A stretch of DNA of 64,000 nucleotides, taken from positions 31,134 to 95,133 of the forward strand of contig JAZTXK010000068.1 in the NCBI GenBank assembly GCA_045636385.1. Reading direction: 5' to 3'. The notes below the pieces were generated by a model. It was given only the letters and a program-made list of their open reading frames with translations. It had not been told where the DNA came from and did not search any database. The DNA is from CAG-390 sp045636385. GTDB taxonomy: Bacteria > Bacillota > Clostridia > Oscillospirales > CAG-272. This document shows, piece by piece, positions 16,011 to 24,396 of this stretch (position 1 is its first letter; every line of letters begins with the position of its first letter). The position numbers were made by a program, and so were the translations under genes.

Positions 16011-17273
16011 ATGAAAGATGTCAGAAGCGCAGAAATTTTATGTGTCGGCACGGAGCTTTTGCTTGGCGACATAATCAACACCAACGCCTCGTATATTTCG
16101 AGGAGACTCGCGGCTTTGGGCATTCCCGTCTACCGCCAAGCCGTTGTGGGTGACAACCCGGAGCGGATGCGGCAGGCTATTGCCGAGTCTTTTTCGCGCT
16201 CGGATTGCCTCATCCTCTCGGGCGGTCTCGGTCCGACCTGCGACGATATAACCAAGGAAATGGTCGCAGAGCATTTCGGGCTCGAGCTTGAGCTGAATCA
16301 AGAGGCACTCGACCGAATGATGGAGTATTTCTCCTCGATGGGCAGAAATATGACCAAGAATAACGAAAAGCAGGCGATGGCACCCATCGGCGCGCGCGTG
16401 CTTCAGAATAATTGGGGAACCGCGCCCGGATTTGTTATCGAGCAGGGCGACAAGACGGCGATTCTGCTCCCCGGCCCGCCCATCGAGCTTGAGCCGATGT
16501 GGCGCGAGAGGGTCGAGCCCTATCTTTTCGAGCGTTCAAATTCCGTTATCGTTTCAAAAAACATCTACATCCTCGGTATGGGCGAATCTGCGGTTGAGGA
16601 AAAGCTCCGCTATATGATGGAGGAGCTTGAAAACCCCACCGTCGCGCCCTACGCGGGAAACGGCGAGTGCCGCGTTCGCGTCAGCGCGAGAGCAAAGGAT
16701 GCCGAAACCGCGTCAAAGATGTGCGACGATCTGATCGAAGAGATCAAGAAGACCGAGGTCGGCGAGTTTATCTACGGCATCGACGTTGACAGTATGGAAA
16801 ATGCGCTCGTGATGCATCTGCGCGAGAGGGGAATGACCCTTGCCTGCGCCGAATCCTGCACGGGCGGACTTATCGCAAAGCGCATCACCGACGTTTCGGG
16901 ATGCTCGGACGTTTTCCTTGGCGGATGCGTGACCTACGCGAACGAGGCAAAGGAAAAGCTGATCGGAGTAAAGCACGAAACGCTTGAAGCGTTCGGTGCG
17001 GTTTCCGAGCAGACGGCTCGCGAGATGGCAAGAGGCGTGCGCCTTGCTCTCGGAGCAGACGTCGGCATAGCGACAACGGGTATCGCGGGCCCCGGCGGCG
17101 GTACTCCCGAAAAGCCGGTCGGTACGGTCTATATCGCCGTTTCGACCGCGGAGGGTGAGACTGTGAAGCTTCTCAACCTCTCGCCGAAGCGCTCGCGCGA
17201 GTTTATCCGCATCTGCGCGGCGACAAATGCTATGTCTTTGGCATTAAAAGCCTGTACTTTCGACAAAAATTAA
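16011..17273 (+). CDS. cinA: CinA: nicotinamide-nucleotide amidohydrolase / competence-damage protein
   Basis: 420 residues, the usual two-domain CinA. The N-terminal MoCF/COG1058 domain has AEILCVGTELLLGDIINTN and SGGLGPTCDDITKE. The C-terminal CinA domain (about 265-415) has CAESCTGGLIAKRIT, with the catalytic Ser region of NMN deamidase (PncC), and IATTGIAGPGGGTPEKPVGTVY. It recycles nicotinamide mononucleotide in NAD salvage; ADP-ribose pyrophosphatase activity is known for the N-terminal domain of some members. It is second gene after mscS. A GGAAG ribosome site supports the start. Confidence 0.95.
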   Translation: MKDVRSAEILCVGTELLLGDIINTNASYISRRLAALGIPVYRQAVVGDNPERMRQAIAESFSRSDCLILSGGLGPTCDDITKEMVAEHFGLELELNQEALDRMMEYFSSMGRNMTKNNEKQAMAPIGARVLQNNWGTAPGFVIEQGDKTAILLPGPPIELEPMWRERVEPYLFERSNSVIVSKNIYILGMGESAVEEKLRYMMEELENPTVAPYAGNGECRVRVSARAKDAETASKMCDDLIEEIKKTEVGEFIYGIDVDSMENALVMHLRERGMTLACAESCTGGLIAKRITDVSGCSDVFLGGCVTYANEAKEKLIGVKHETLEAFGAVSEQTAREMARGVRLALGADVGIATTGIAGPGGGTPEKPVGTVYIAVSTAEGETVKLLNLSPKRSREFIRICAATNAMSLALKACTFDKN

Positions 17274-17293
17274 CAAAAATCACAAAATACCTC

Positions 17294-17322
17294 TTGATTT
17301 TCGGGAAATAATATATTACAAT
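17294..17322 (+). promoter_or_regulatory. Sigma-A promoter of pfkA
   Basis: TTGATT, 17 bases, TACAAT, 50 bases before the pfkA start. Confidence 0.7.
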
Positions 17323-17372
17323 ATAAGAGTTAATAATATTAGTCGAATTTTTCGACGGGAAGCGAGAAAACT

Positions 17373-18449
17373 ATGAAAAAATTCAACACCATCGGAGTTC
17401 TCACATCGGGCGGCGATGCTCCCGGAATGAACTGCGCTATCCGCGCTATCACTCGCCGCGCGCTTGCAAACGGCCTTAAGGTAAAGGGTATCATCGGCGG
17501 TTACAGCGGACTTATCAAGGGCGAGATCATTGACCTTGACGCGCGCGCCGTATCCAACATCGAAAACCTTGGCGGTACCGTTCTTCTTACCGACCGCTGT
17601 GACGAGTTCAAGACCGAAGAGGGTATGCAGAAGGCTGTCAAGACCTGTAAGGATAATAATATCGACGCTATCGTTGCTATCGGCGGCGACGGCACCTTCC
17701 GCGGCGCGACCGATCTTTCCCTCCGCGGCATTCCCACCATCGGCGTTACCGGTTCTATCGACAACGATATCACCGCTACCGACTACACCGTCGGCTTTGA
17801 CACCGCTATGAACACCGCTATGGAAGCTATCGATAAGCTCCGCGACACCTGCCAGTCTCACGCACGCTGCAACGTAGTTGAGGTTATGGGACGTGACTGC
17901 GGCGAGATCGCACTCAAGTCGGGTATCGCATCGGGCGCGGTTGCTATTGCAATCCCCGAGGTTCCCTTCGATGAGGATGCAGCTATCGAGCGTATTCTCA
18001 AGGCAAAGAACGCGGGCAAGAGAAGCATGCTCGTTGTTGTTTCCGAGGGCGTATTCAATAAGGAAGGCAAGCCCTACGGCGAGGATCTCCGCAAGGTGAT
18101 TCAGGACAAGACCGGCATCGAGACCAAGTTTGCACGTCTTGCACACGTTGTTCGCGGCGGCGCACCCACACTTCGCGACAGACTCACCGCTACCGAGATG
18201 GGCAGCTATGCAGTTGACCTTCTCCTTGACGGCAAGAGCGACTGCATCGTAGCAGAGGTTGACGGACGTATCGTATCCTTCGATATCAAGTTCGCGCTCA
18301 CCGTTGACAAGATGTATAAGAAGAAGCTCAAGGAAGGCGCACTCGAAGGCTTCACCCCCGAGCAGATCGGCACTATGGAAGAGATCTGCGACTTCCGCGC
18401 ATCCGAGATCAAGAGACTTTACGAGATCCACCTCTCTCTTTGCGAATAA
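17373..18449 (+). CDS. pfkA: ATP-dependent 6-phosphofructokinase
   Basis: Phosphorylates fructose 6-phosphate in glycolysis. 358 residues, somewhat longer than the classic 320-residue PfkA because of a longer C-terminus. Motifs: TSGGDAPGMN (11-20), GGDGT (104-108; Gly at the position that is Asp in PPi enzymes), VTGSIDND (125-132; Gly instead of the Lys of PPi enzymes, catalytic Asp in IDND) and MGRDCG. These residues mark it as ATP-using, in contrast to the PPi-type enzyme at 27.4-28.6 kb. It is monocistronic, with its own promoter and terminator. Confidence 0.93.
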   Translation: MKKFNTIGVLTSGGDAPGMNCAIRAITRRALANGLKVKGIIGGYSGLIKGEIIDLDARAVSNIENLGGTVLLTDRCDEFKTEEGMQKAVKTCKDNNIDAIVAIGGDGTFRGATDLSLRGIPTIGVTGSIDNDITATDYTVGFDTAMNTAMEAIDKLRDTCQSHARCNVVEVMGRDCGEIALKSGIASGAVAIAIPEVPFDEDAAIERILKAKNAGKRSMLVVVSEGVFNKEGKPYGEDLRKVIQDKTGIETKFARLAHVVRGGAPTLRDRLTATEMGSYAVDLLLDGKSDCIVAEVDGRIVSFDIKFALTVDKMYKKKLKEGALEGFTPEQIGTMEEICDFRASEIKRLYEIHLSLCE

Positions 18450-18465
18450 TTTAATTTGCTTGAGA

Positions 18466-18497
18466 AACTGCCTCATTTGATATGGGGCAGTTTTTTC
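18466..18497 (+). terminator. Terminator of pfkA
   Basis: AAACTGCC, 12-base loop, GGGCAGTTTTTT, 16 bases after the stop codon. Confidence 0.8.
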
Positions 18498-18499
18498 TA

Positions 18500-18528
18500 T
18501 TGACCCCGCGTCAAAAATGTGCTATAAT
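18500..18528 (+). promoter_or_regulatory. Sigma-A promoter of the TIM-barrel protein gene
   Basis: TTGACC, 17 bases, TATAAT with extended -10 TGC. It starts at the end of the pfkA terminator T-run. Confidence 0.85.
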
Positions 18529-18554
18529 AACAAAAAACGCGGAGGTATATGTTA

Positions 18555-20276
18555 ATGAACAAATATTTTGCCTACGATGAAAATAACAGAAAAATTGAAT
18601 TCAAGTCCGAGGAAAAGGATGGAATCATAAAGTTGAAGCTTCCGCTTGCGGAATTTAAGGGAGCGAAGAGTCTTCGTCTTCTTCCCGAGCTCGGTGAGGC
18701 GCAGGCGGGCGGGGAAGGATTTTATCTCCTTCCCAGAAACATTTCGATGCGCGGTGATATCAAGGTCGATTTCAAGGAGCGAGAGGATGCTTTGCTTTCC
18801 TATGCGAAGCCCGTAATGGCTCTTTACGCGATCGTAAAAGAGGATTTCCGTGCGCTCGTTCGCTTTGAGCGAAACTATAAATTTGCCATCAACGCGGAAT
18901 TGAAGGACGGCGTTTACAGCGTTTATCTTACCACGGAATTCGGCGGCAAGAAGGATCTGCCCTATGACGATATTCGAATCGAGATAATTCCTCTGCCCGA
19001 GGGTGCAACTCTCGGTACTATTGCAAGATGCGAGCGCGAGCTTCGTCTTTCCCGCGGCGAGATCGTGTCACTCGCCGAAAAATGCCGTGAGAGAGCAGTC
19101 GTTGATTACGCGAGCCGTTCGCCGCTTATCAGAATCCGAATGGCTTGGAAGCAGAGTCCGTCGCCCGTCAAGCATCAGACTCCCGAAAATCAACCGCCCG
19201 TTCACGTTGCCTGCGATTTTGCCCGTGTGCGCGATATTGCCGACGCGCTCTATGCGAGAGGCGTAAAGGAATGCGAGATTCAGCTTGTCGGCTGGAATCT
19301 CGGCGGTCATGACGGCGCGTTTCCGCAGATTTTCCCCGTTGAGCCGACGCTCGGCGGAGAAGAGGAGATGAAGAAGACTTTTACGCACGTCAAGAGCCTC
19401 GGCTACCGCATTTCAACGCACACAAACCTCATCGACGCCTACGAGCTCGCCGATTGCTTCTCGTGGGATGATATTGCTATGACCGAGGACGGTGAATATC
19501 TTCAGATCGGAGATTACGGCGGAGGCTATGCATACCACGTTTGCCCCGAGCGGCAGATGTATACCGCTATGAACACCATCCCCGAGTTGGTAAAATACGG
19601 CGAAAACGGTCTGCATTTCAATGACGTTATCTCAATCGTCGAGCCCGACACCTGCCATTCGCCGAAGCATCCCTGCACCACGGCGGACGGCATCAATTGC
19701 GTCAACACTATTATGAACACGCAGATGGGCATGTTCGGCGGTTTCTCCTCCGAGGGTTGTTTTGATTTTGCGCTCGGCAATCTCGATTACGGACTTTATG
19801 TTTCCTTCGGCGACGGCTTCGGACGCAAGGAATATCCGCTTGCCGATGAATACATTCCATTCTTTGAGCTGACTTACCACGGCATTCTGCTCTACAACCC
19901 GACAAGCCCCACGGTCAATTATCCGATCAAGAATCCCGAGGACAAGCTTGCCTTCATCCTCCGCGGCGGAAGACCCTCCTTCTATTTCCATTCGAAGTTC
20001 CGCACGGGCGCGACGAACTGGATGGGCGAGATCGATTTCCTGACCGATACCGACGAGGATCTTGCTTTCGCCTGCGACCGCATCGCAGAGGCGCAGCGAG
20101 AATACGAGTCCCTCGCGCATATGCAAAAGGTTTATATGTCGGAATACAAACTTGAAGACGGTATTGAGATCGCAGCCTATGAAAACGGAACCGAGATAGT
20201 CGGAAACTTCTCCGACGCGAACAAAGCCTACCGTGGCAAAAACCTTGCTCCGGGTGAGTATAAGATATTCGATTAA
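18555..20276 (+). CDS. Uncharacterised glycoside-hydrolase-like TIM-barrel protein (possibly DUF5696 type)
   Basis: 573-residue cytoplasmic protein (no signal peptide). The N-terminal third is beta-rich. From about residue 200 a barrel-like region follows: VGWNLGGHDGAFPQ, a histidine pair in YRISTHTNLIDAYE, LHFNDVISIVEPDTCHSPKHPC, and GGFSSEGCFDF, which could be a catalytic acid strand. This resembles DUF5696/GH101-like proteins of Firmicutes, from memory and with limited certainty. The start at 18555 is chosen because GGAGG lies nine bases upstream; the ATG at 18549 is too close. It has its own promoter and terminator. No substrate is proposed. Confidence 0.6.
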   Translation: MNKYFAYDENNRKIEFKSEEKDGIIKLKLPLAEFKGAKSLRLLPELGEAQAGGEGFYLLPRNISMRGDIKVDFKEREDALLSYAKPVMALYAIVKEDFRALVRFERNYKFAINAELKDGVYSVYLTTEFGGKKDLPYDDIRIEIIPLPEGATLGTIARCERELRLSRGEIVSLAEKCRERAVVDYASRSPLIRIRMAWKQSPSPVKHQTPENQPPVHVACDFARVRDIADALYARGVKECEIQLVGWNLGGHDGAFPQIFPVEPTLGGEEEMKKTFTHVKSLGYRISTHTNLIDAYELADCFSWDDIAMTEDGEYLQIGDYGGGYAYHVCPERQMYTAMNTIPELVKYGENGLHFNDVISIVEPDTCHSPKHPCTTADGINCVNTIMNTQMGMFGGFSSEGCFDFALGNLDYGLYVSFGDGFGRKEYPLADEYIPFFELTYHGILLYNPTSPTVNYPIKNPEDKLAFILRGGRPSFYFHSKFRTGATNWMGEIDFLTDTDEDLAFACDRIAEAQREYESLAHMQKVYMSEYKLEDGIEIAAYENGTEIVGNFSDANKAYRGKNLAPGEYKIFD

Positions 20277-20283
20277 AGTTCGG

Positions 20284-20315
20284 GAAGGTCGGCGTTTGCC
20301 GACCTTCTTTCTTCA
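20284..20315 (+). terminator. Terminator of the TIM-barrel protein gene
   Basis: GAAGGTCGGC, four-base loop, GCCGACCTTC, TTTCTTC, seven bases after the stop. Confidence 0.8.
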
Positions 20316-20356
20316 AACTTTTTCTTTAAATATTGATAAAATTTTTCATTTTCCTA

Positions 20357-20385
20357 TTGTGTTTTTCCTTCAATTAAGGTATAAT
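20357..20385 (+). promoter_or_regulatory. Sigma-A promoter of lepA-hemW
   Basis: TTGTGT, 17 bases, TATAAT, 45 bases before lepA. Confidence 0.65.
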
Positions 20386-20430
20386 ATATACTGACTATAT
20401 GTAATTAAATTTTCATAATGAGAGTATAAA

Positions 20431-22242
20431 ATGGCAAACAACAAGAATATCAGAAACTTTTCGATAATTGCGCATATCGACCACGGTAAGTCTACTCTTG
20501 CAGACCGTCTGCTTGAGGAAACGGGTGCGGTTGCAAAGCGCGATATGGAGGAGCAGGTCCTTGACAATATGGACCTCGAGCGCGAGCGCGGTATCACCAT
20601 CAAGGCGCGCGCCGTAAGACTTGACTATAAGGCAGACAACGGTGAGGACTATATCTTCAACCTCATCGACACCCCCGGCCACGTTGACTTTAACTATGAG
20701 GTATCCCGTTCGCTCAACGCTTGCGAGGGCGCGCTTCTCGTTGTTGACGCAACGCAGGGCATCGAGGCGCAGACTCTTGCGAACGCGTATCTCGCGGTCG
20801 ATGCGGAGCTTGAGATCGTTCCCGTTATCAATAAGATCGACCTTCCCAGCGCGGACGTTGAGCGTTGCCGCAATGAGATCGAGGATATCATCGGCATCCC
20901 CGCCGAGGATTGCCCCGCGGTTTCGGCAAAGGTAGGACTCAATATCCACGACGTGCTTGAGGCGGTCGTCCGCGACATTCCCGCGCCCGTGGGCAACGCT
21001 GATGCTCCCCTCCGCGCGCTTATTTTCGATTCATACTACGATTCCTATCTCGGAGTCGTCGTTTATATCCGTATCATCGACGGTACTCTCCGCACCGGCG
21101 ATAAGATCAAGCTGATGAGCACGGGCGCGATCTTTGAGGTCACCGCCGTCGGCTCGATGGAGGCGTTCGGTCTGAAGCCCCGCGGTGAGCTTTCTGTCGG
21201 CGAGGTTGGATATCTGACCGCTTCGATCAAGAATATTTCCGATACCCGCGTCGGTGATACAGTTACCCTTGCCGATGAGCCCGCAGAAGAGGCACTCCCC
21301 GGCTTCAAGACGGTTCAGCCGATGGTTTTCGCAGGTATTTATCCCGAGGACGGCTCTCGCTACGAGGACCTTCGCGAGGCTCTTCTCAAGCTTCAGCTCA
21401 ACGACGCGGCGCTCACCTTTGAGCCCGAAACGTCGACAGCACTCGGATTCGGCTTCCGCTGCGGCTTCCTTGGACTTCTCCACATGGAGATCATCGAGGA
21501 GCGACTTGAGCGCGAGTTCAATCTCGACCTCATCACCACCGCACCGAGCGTTATTTACGAGGTAAAGACCAAGGACGGCGAGATGCGCCGTATAGACAAC
21601 CCCACCGATTATCCCCAGCCCGACGAGATCGACGTGGCGTACGAGCCGATCGTCAAGGCGAGCATTATCACGCCTCAGGAATACGTCGGTACGCTGATGG
21701 ATCTCTGTCAGGATCGCCGAGGTGTGTTCAAGGATATGAAGTACCTCGACAATATCCGCGTCGAGCTCCACTACGAGCTCCCGCTCAACGAGATCATTTA
21801 TAACTTCTTCGACGCGCTCAAGTCGCGCTCGAGAGGATATGCGTCGCTCGATTACGAAATGTACGAGTACCGCGCCTCCAAGCTTTGCAGACTTGATATC
21901 CTTCTCAACGGCGATCAGGTCGACGCGCTTTCCTTCATCGTTCACGAGGAAAAGGCTTATGCCCGTGCGCGTAAGATTGCGGAAAGACTTAAGGAAAACA
22001 TCCCGCGTCAGCTCTTCGAGATCCCGATTCAGGCAGCTATCGGCGCGAGAATTATCGCGCGAGAGACTGTAAAGGCAATGCGCAAGGACGTTCTTGCGAA
22101 GTGCTACGGCGGTGACATTACCCGTAAGAAGAAGCTGCTTGAAAAGCAGAAGGAAGGTAAAAAGAAGATGCGCAAGCTCGGCTCGGTTCAGGTTTCCCCC
22201 GAAGCCTTTATGTCGGTGCTTAAGCTTGGCGACGACAATTAA
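20431..22242 (+). CDS. lepA: Elongation factor 4 (ribosome back-translocase)
   Basis: Translational GTPase that acts on stalled or mis-translocated ribosomes. 603 residues, full length. G1 is AHIDHGKS (14-21), G3 is DTPGHVDF, G4 is NKIDLP; the LepA-specific C-terminal domain ends with KAMRKDVLAKCYGGDITRKKKLLEKQKEGKKKM, the characteristic basic tail. It is followed by hemW, the common lepA-hemW arrangement of Firmicutes, with a TTGTAAAAC hairpin in between. Confidence 0.98.
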   Translation: MANNKNIRNFSIIAHIDHGKSTLADRLLEETGAVAKRDMEEQVLDNMDLERERGITIKARAVRLDYKADNGEDYIFNLIDTPGHVDFNYEVSRSLNACEGALLVVDATQGIEAQTLANAYLAVDAELEIVPVINKIDLPSADVERCRNEIEDIIGIPAEDCPAVSAKVGLNIHDVLEAVVRDIPAPVGNADAPLRALIFDSYYDSYLGVVVYIRIIDGTLRTGDKIKLMSTGAIFEVTAVGSMEAFGLKPRGELSVGEVGYLTASIKNISDTRVGDTVTLADEPAEEALPGFKTVQPMVFAGIYPEDGSRYEDLREALLKLQLNDAALTFEPETSTALGFGFRCGFLGLLHMEIIEERLEREFNLDLITTAPSVIYEVKTKDGEMRRIDNPTDYPQPDEIDVAYEPIVKASIITPQEYVGTLMDLCQDRRGVFKDMKYLDNIRVELHYELPLNEIIYNFFDALKSRSRGYASLDYEMYEYRASKLCRLDILLNGDQVDALSFIVHEEKAYARARKIAERLKENIPRQLFEIPIQAAIGARIIARETVKAMRKDVLAKCYGGDITRKKKLLEKQKEGKKKMRKLGSVQVSPEAFMSVLKLGDDN

Positions 22243-22247
22243 GCCAC

Positions 22248-22268
22248 TTGTAAAACTGCGTTTTACAA
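22248..22268 (+). repeat. TTGTAAAAC intercistronic hairpin (lepA-hemW)
   Basis: Arms TTGTAAAAC and GTTTTACAA around TGC, five bases after the lepA stop codon. It is followed at 22291-22303 by AAATAACAAAGGA, the same leader string as before cinA. Confidence 0.75.
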
Positions 22269-22311
22269 ATTTACGTTCGGCTGACAGGACAAATAACAAA
22301 GGAGAGTTTAT

Positions 22312-23478
22312 ATGTTCGGAAAGAAAAAGCGCAAGCCACTCGGGCTTTATATACACATTCCGTTTTGCAAGAGCAAGTGCGATTATTGCGATTTCTGCTC
22401 GCTTGTGCCCAATAACAAGGGCATCGTAGAGCATTACGCCGATGCACTGATCCTGCAGATGGAGGACTGGAGCTCTCGCTGCCGCAATTATTCGATTGAT
22501 TCGATATACATCGGCGGCGGAACGCCCACTTATCTTGATATTCGCCGTATCTCGCGCATTATCGACGCGATATATGCAAATTTCAAGGTCGAAAAGTTCG
22601 CGGAATTCACTGTTGAGTGCAATCCCGCGACAGCCGATCTTGAATATTTCCTCAAGCTCCGCCGCGCGGGCGTCAACCGACTTTCGATCGGCTGTCAGAG
22701 CGCGCACGCGGACGAGCTCAAGGCTCTCGGAAGAATACATACCTACGAGCAGTTCGTTGCTTGCTATAACGACGCGCGCAAGGCGGGATTCGACAATATC
22801 AGCGTTGACTTGATGTACGGTATCCCGAATCAGAGCGAGCAGAGCTTTATCGAGTCGCTCACGGCGGTCACCTCGCTCGGCCCCGACCACATTTCTATCT
22901 ACGCGCTCAAGATCGAGGAGGGCACCCCCTTCCACGCTATGCGCGACAAGCTCGTGCTTCCCGACGAGGAGACCGAGTATTCGATGTATAGCCACGCCGT
23001 CGACTACCTCGCGGCGCAGGGATACGAAAGATACGAGATCTCGAACTTCTGTCGCAGAGGCGCGGCGTCGCTCCACAATCTCAAATATTGGCATTGTGAC
23101 GAGTATCTCGGTCTCGGCGCAAGTGCACATTCATATTTCGAGGACGAGCGCTTTGCTACAACCTGCGTAGTACGCGACTATATCGACGGTCTTGAGATCA
23201 TCGGCACCGACATCAATATCGTTGCAAGCTCTGAAAAGATCGATTCGGTCAAGTGTATGGAGGAATACGTTATGCTCGGTATGCGTCTGACGGACGGCAT
23301 TCTTATCGAGGATTTCGAGGCGCGATTCAATACCTCCTTCTATGAAAAGTACGGCAAGCGCCTTGATGAGTACGTTGAGGCGGGATTCGTAGAGAAGGAC
23401 GAGCGCGGATACAGATTTACGACCAATGGTATGTTCGTGTCGAATTACATCCTCTCCGCAGTTCTTGATCTTGAATAA
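22312..23478 (+). CDS. hemW: Heme chaperone HemW (radical SAM, oxygen-independent coproporphyrinogen oxidase-like)
   Basis: 388-residue radical SAM protein. The cluster motif is CKSKCDYCDFC (Cys19, Cys23, Cys26, plus Cys29), in the HemW pattern YIHIPFC. Further HemW/HemN blocks: IYIGGGTPTYL, RLSIGCQSAHADELKALGR, SVDLMYGIPNQSEQS and YEISNFCRRG. HemW proteins traffic heme rather than oxidise coproporphyrinogen. Co-transcribed with lepA; AAAGGAGAG precedes the start. Confidence 0.93.
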   Translation: MFGKKKRKPLGLYIHIPFCKSKCDYCDFCSLVPNNKGIVEHYADALILQMEDWSSRCRNYSIDSIYIGGGTPTYLDIRRISRIIDAIYANFKVEKFAEFTVECNPATADLEYFLKLRRAGVNRLSIGCQSAHADELKALGRIHTYEQFVACYNDARKAGFDNISVDLMYGIPNQSEQSFIESLTAVTSLGPDHISIYALKIEEGTPFHAMRDKLVLPDEETEYSMYSHAVDYLAAQGYERYEISNFCRRGAASLHNLKYWHCDEYLGLGASAHSYFEDERFATTCVVRDYIDGLEIIGTDINIVASSEKIDSVKCMEEYVMLGMRLTDGILIEDFEARFNTSFYEKYGKRLDEYVEAGFVEKDERGYRFTTNGMFVSNYILSAVLDLE

Positions 23479-23504
23479 AAAATTGAAAAATCTAAAATTT
23501 CCCA

Positions 23505-23533
23505 TTGACAAAACGGAGATTTTCGTATACAAT
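23505..23533 (+). promoter_or_regulatory. Sigma-A promoter of the DUF1292 gene
   Basis: TTGACA, 17 bases, TACAAT, 33 bases before the start. Confidence 0.85.
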
Positions 23534-23565
23534 ATATATAGTAACATAAGGACAGGTGATAAGCC

Positions 23566-23886
23566 ATGACAGATAAGAATATTCCCATCGGTGTAGATGA
23601 AAACGAAGAGGTTGAGATCGTAACCCTTCTTGATGAAAACGACAACGAGGTTCGCTTCGAGCTTATCGGCGGCTACGTTGACAAGGGCGTGCAGTATTTC
23701 GCGCTCATTCCCGAAGGCTCTGCCGATGACGACGGCGGCTTCGAGGAGTACATCATTCTCAAGAGCGTTAAGGACGCCGAGGGCAACGAGGAGCTCGTTG
23801 ACATTGAGGACGACGCTGAGTTTGAGCGTATCGCAGGCATTTTTGACGATGCCTTCAGCGCGGAGTACGACTACGACGCTGAATAA
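23566..23886 (+). CDS. DUF1292 family protein (YrzB-like)
   Basis: 106-residue very acidic protein. The core VEIVTLLDENDNEVRFELIG, VQYFALIP and EEYIILKSV is the DUF1292 pattern; B. subtilis YrzB is the small relative. The acidic C-terminal extension (DDAFSAEYDYDAE) is typical in Clostridia. Function is unknown. Start supported by AGGTG. It lies directly upstream of the predicted 6S RNA and could share a transcript with it. Confidence 0.85.
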   Translation: MTDKNIPIGVDENEEVEIVTLLDENDNEVRFELIGGYVDKGVQYFALIPEGSADDDGGFEEYIILKSVKDAEGNEELVDIEDDAEFERIAGIFDDAFSAEYDYDAE

Positions 23887-23899
23887 TTAATAAGCACTA

Positions 23900-24150
23900 T
23901 TATCCTGCTTAGTTTGTGCTTAACCGTATATGTGGAACCGACATGATATTAAAGGGAGCTGAATAGTTCGGCGGCTGTTTTGCAGACCTCCCCGCGCATT
24001 CTTTCGATTGACTTGTCTCGACGAATGCACGGGACGTTGGGAGCAGTGAGGCCAAAGATAGGCACCCACCTTGCTCGGCAGGGTTTCCGACTGCGGTTAC
24101 ACGGCTCGGCGGGAGCAGCCCAACTTCCTATTAGGAAGTTGGGCAGTTTT
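23900..24150 (+). ncRNA. ssrS: Probable 6S RNA with its terminator
   Basis: Non-coding, about 215 bases, ending in a perfect 12-bp stem (CCCAACTTCC arm, 24119-24143) and TTTTATT. The two ends pair: CTGCT (23905-23909) with AGCAG (24114-24118), GTG (23916-23918) with CAC (24100-24102), TAACCG (23921-23926) with CGGTTA (24094-24099), GGAA with TTCC further in. A large open region and an inner GCATTC/GAATGC stem follow, as in the 6S rod with central bubble. Strings such as GGAACCGACATGATATTAAAGG, CTGTTTTGCAGACCTCCC and GGCACCCACCTT agree with Clostridia 6S RNA as I remember it. 6S RNA binds and sequesters sigma-A RNA polymerase. It is clearly not tmRNA, SRP RNA or RNase P RNA. Confidence 0.68.
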
Positions 24151-24325
24151 ATTCGCCTGTGGCGAGTTATATTGCTTCGCAGTGATATTCGGCTTGCGCC
24201 GAGTGGTATTCGCTGCGCGAGTTTTATGGCGAATAAAATATCACTAAAGCCGCAGGCTTTAATACCACTCTGTTGCGAAGCAACAAGAATATCACTCCGA
24301 CGAAGTCGGAATATAACTTGATACA
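24151..24325. repeat. Nested box-palindrome element (multibranch inverted repeat)
   Basis: Left boxes AGTTATATT (24165), AGTGATATT (24181) and AGTGGTATT (24202) pair with right boxes AATATAACT (24310), AATATCACT (24288) and AATACCACT (24261) in mirror order; an extra AATATCACT lies at 24237. Between the boxes are small self-pairing units: GCTTCGC, CGGC-TTGC-GCCG, AAAGCC-GCA-GGCTTT, TTGC-GAA-GCAA and CCGAC-GAA-GTCGG. Folded, this is a stem with a hairpin at every junction. No coding signal. Confidence 0.7.
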
Positions 24326-24347
24326 TATTCAATTGCATACAAAACAA

Positions 24348-24392
24348 AAAACTTTTCCGATAGACTGAAAAACCTGTCGGAAAAGTTTTTTA
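24348..24392 (-). terminator. Terminator of the GHL10-type gene
   Basis: AAAACTTTTCCGA, 16-base loop, TCGGAAAAGTTTT, with T-runs on both strands; it directly follows the stop codon at 24397. Confidence 0.8.
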
Positions 24393-24396
24393 TTTT

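Noticed and set aside
21031..23130. Very long open frame on the minus strand opposite lepA and hemW (699 codons)
   Set aside because: It is the shadow of two certain genes with strong codon bias; the translation has no domain, no start signal and crosses both genes.
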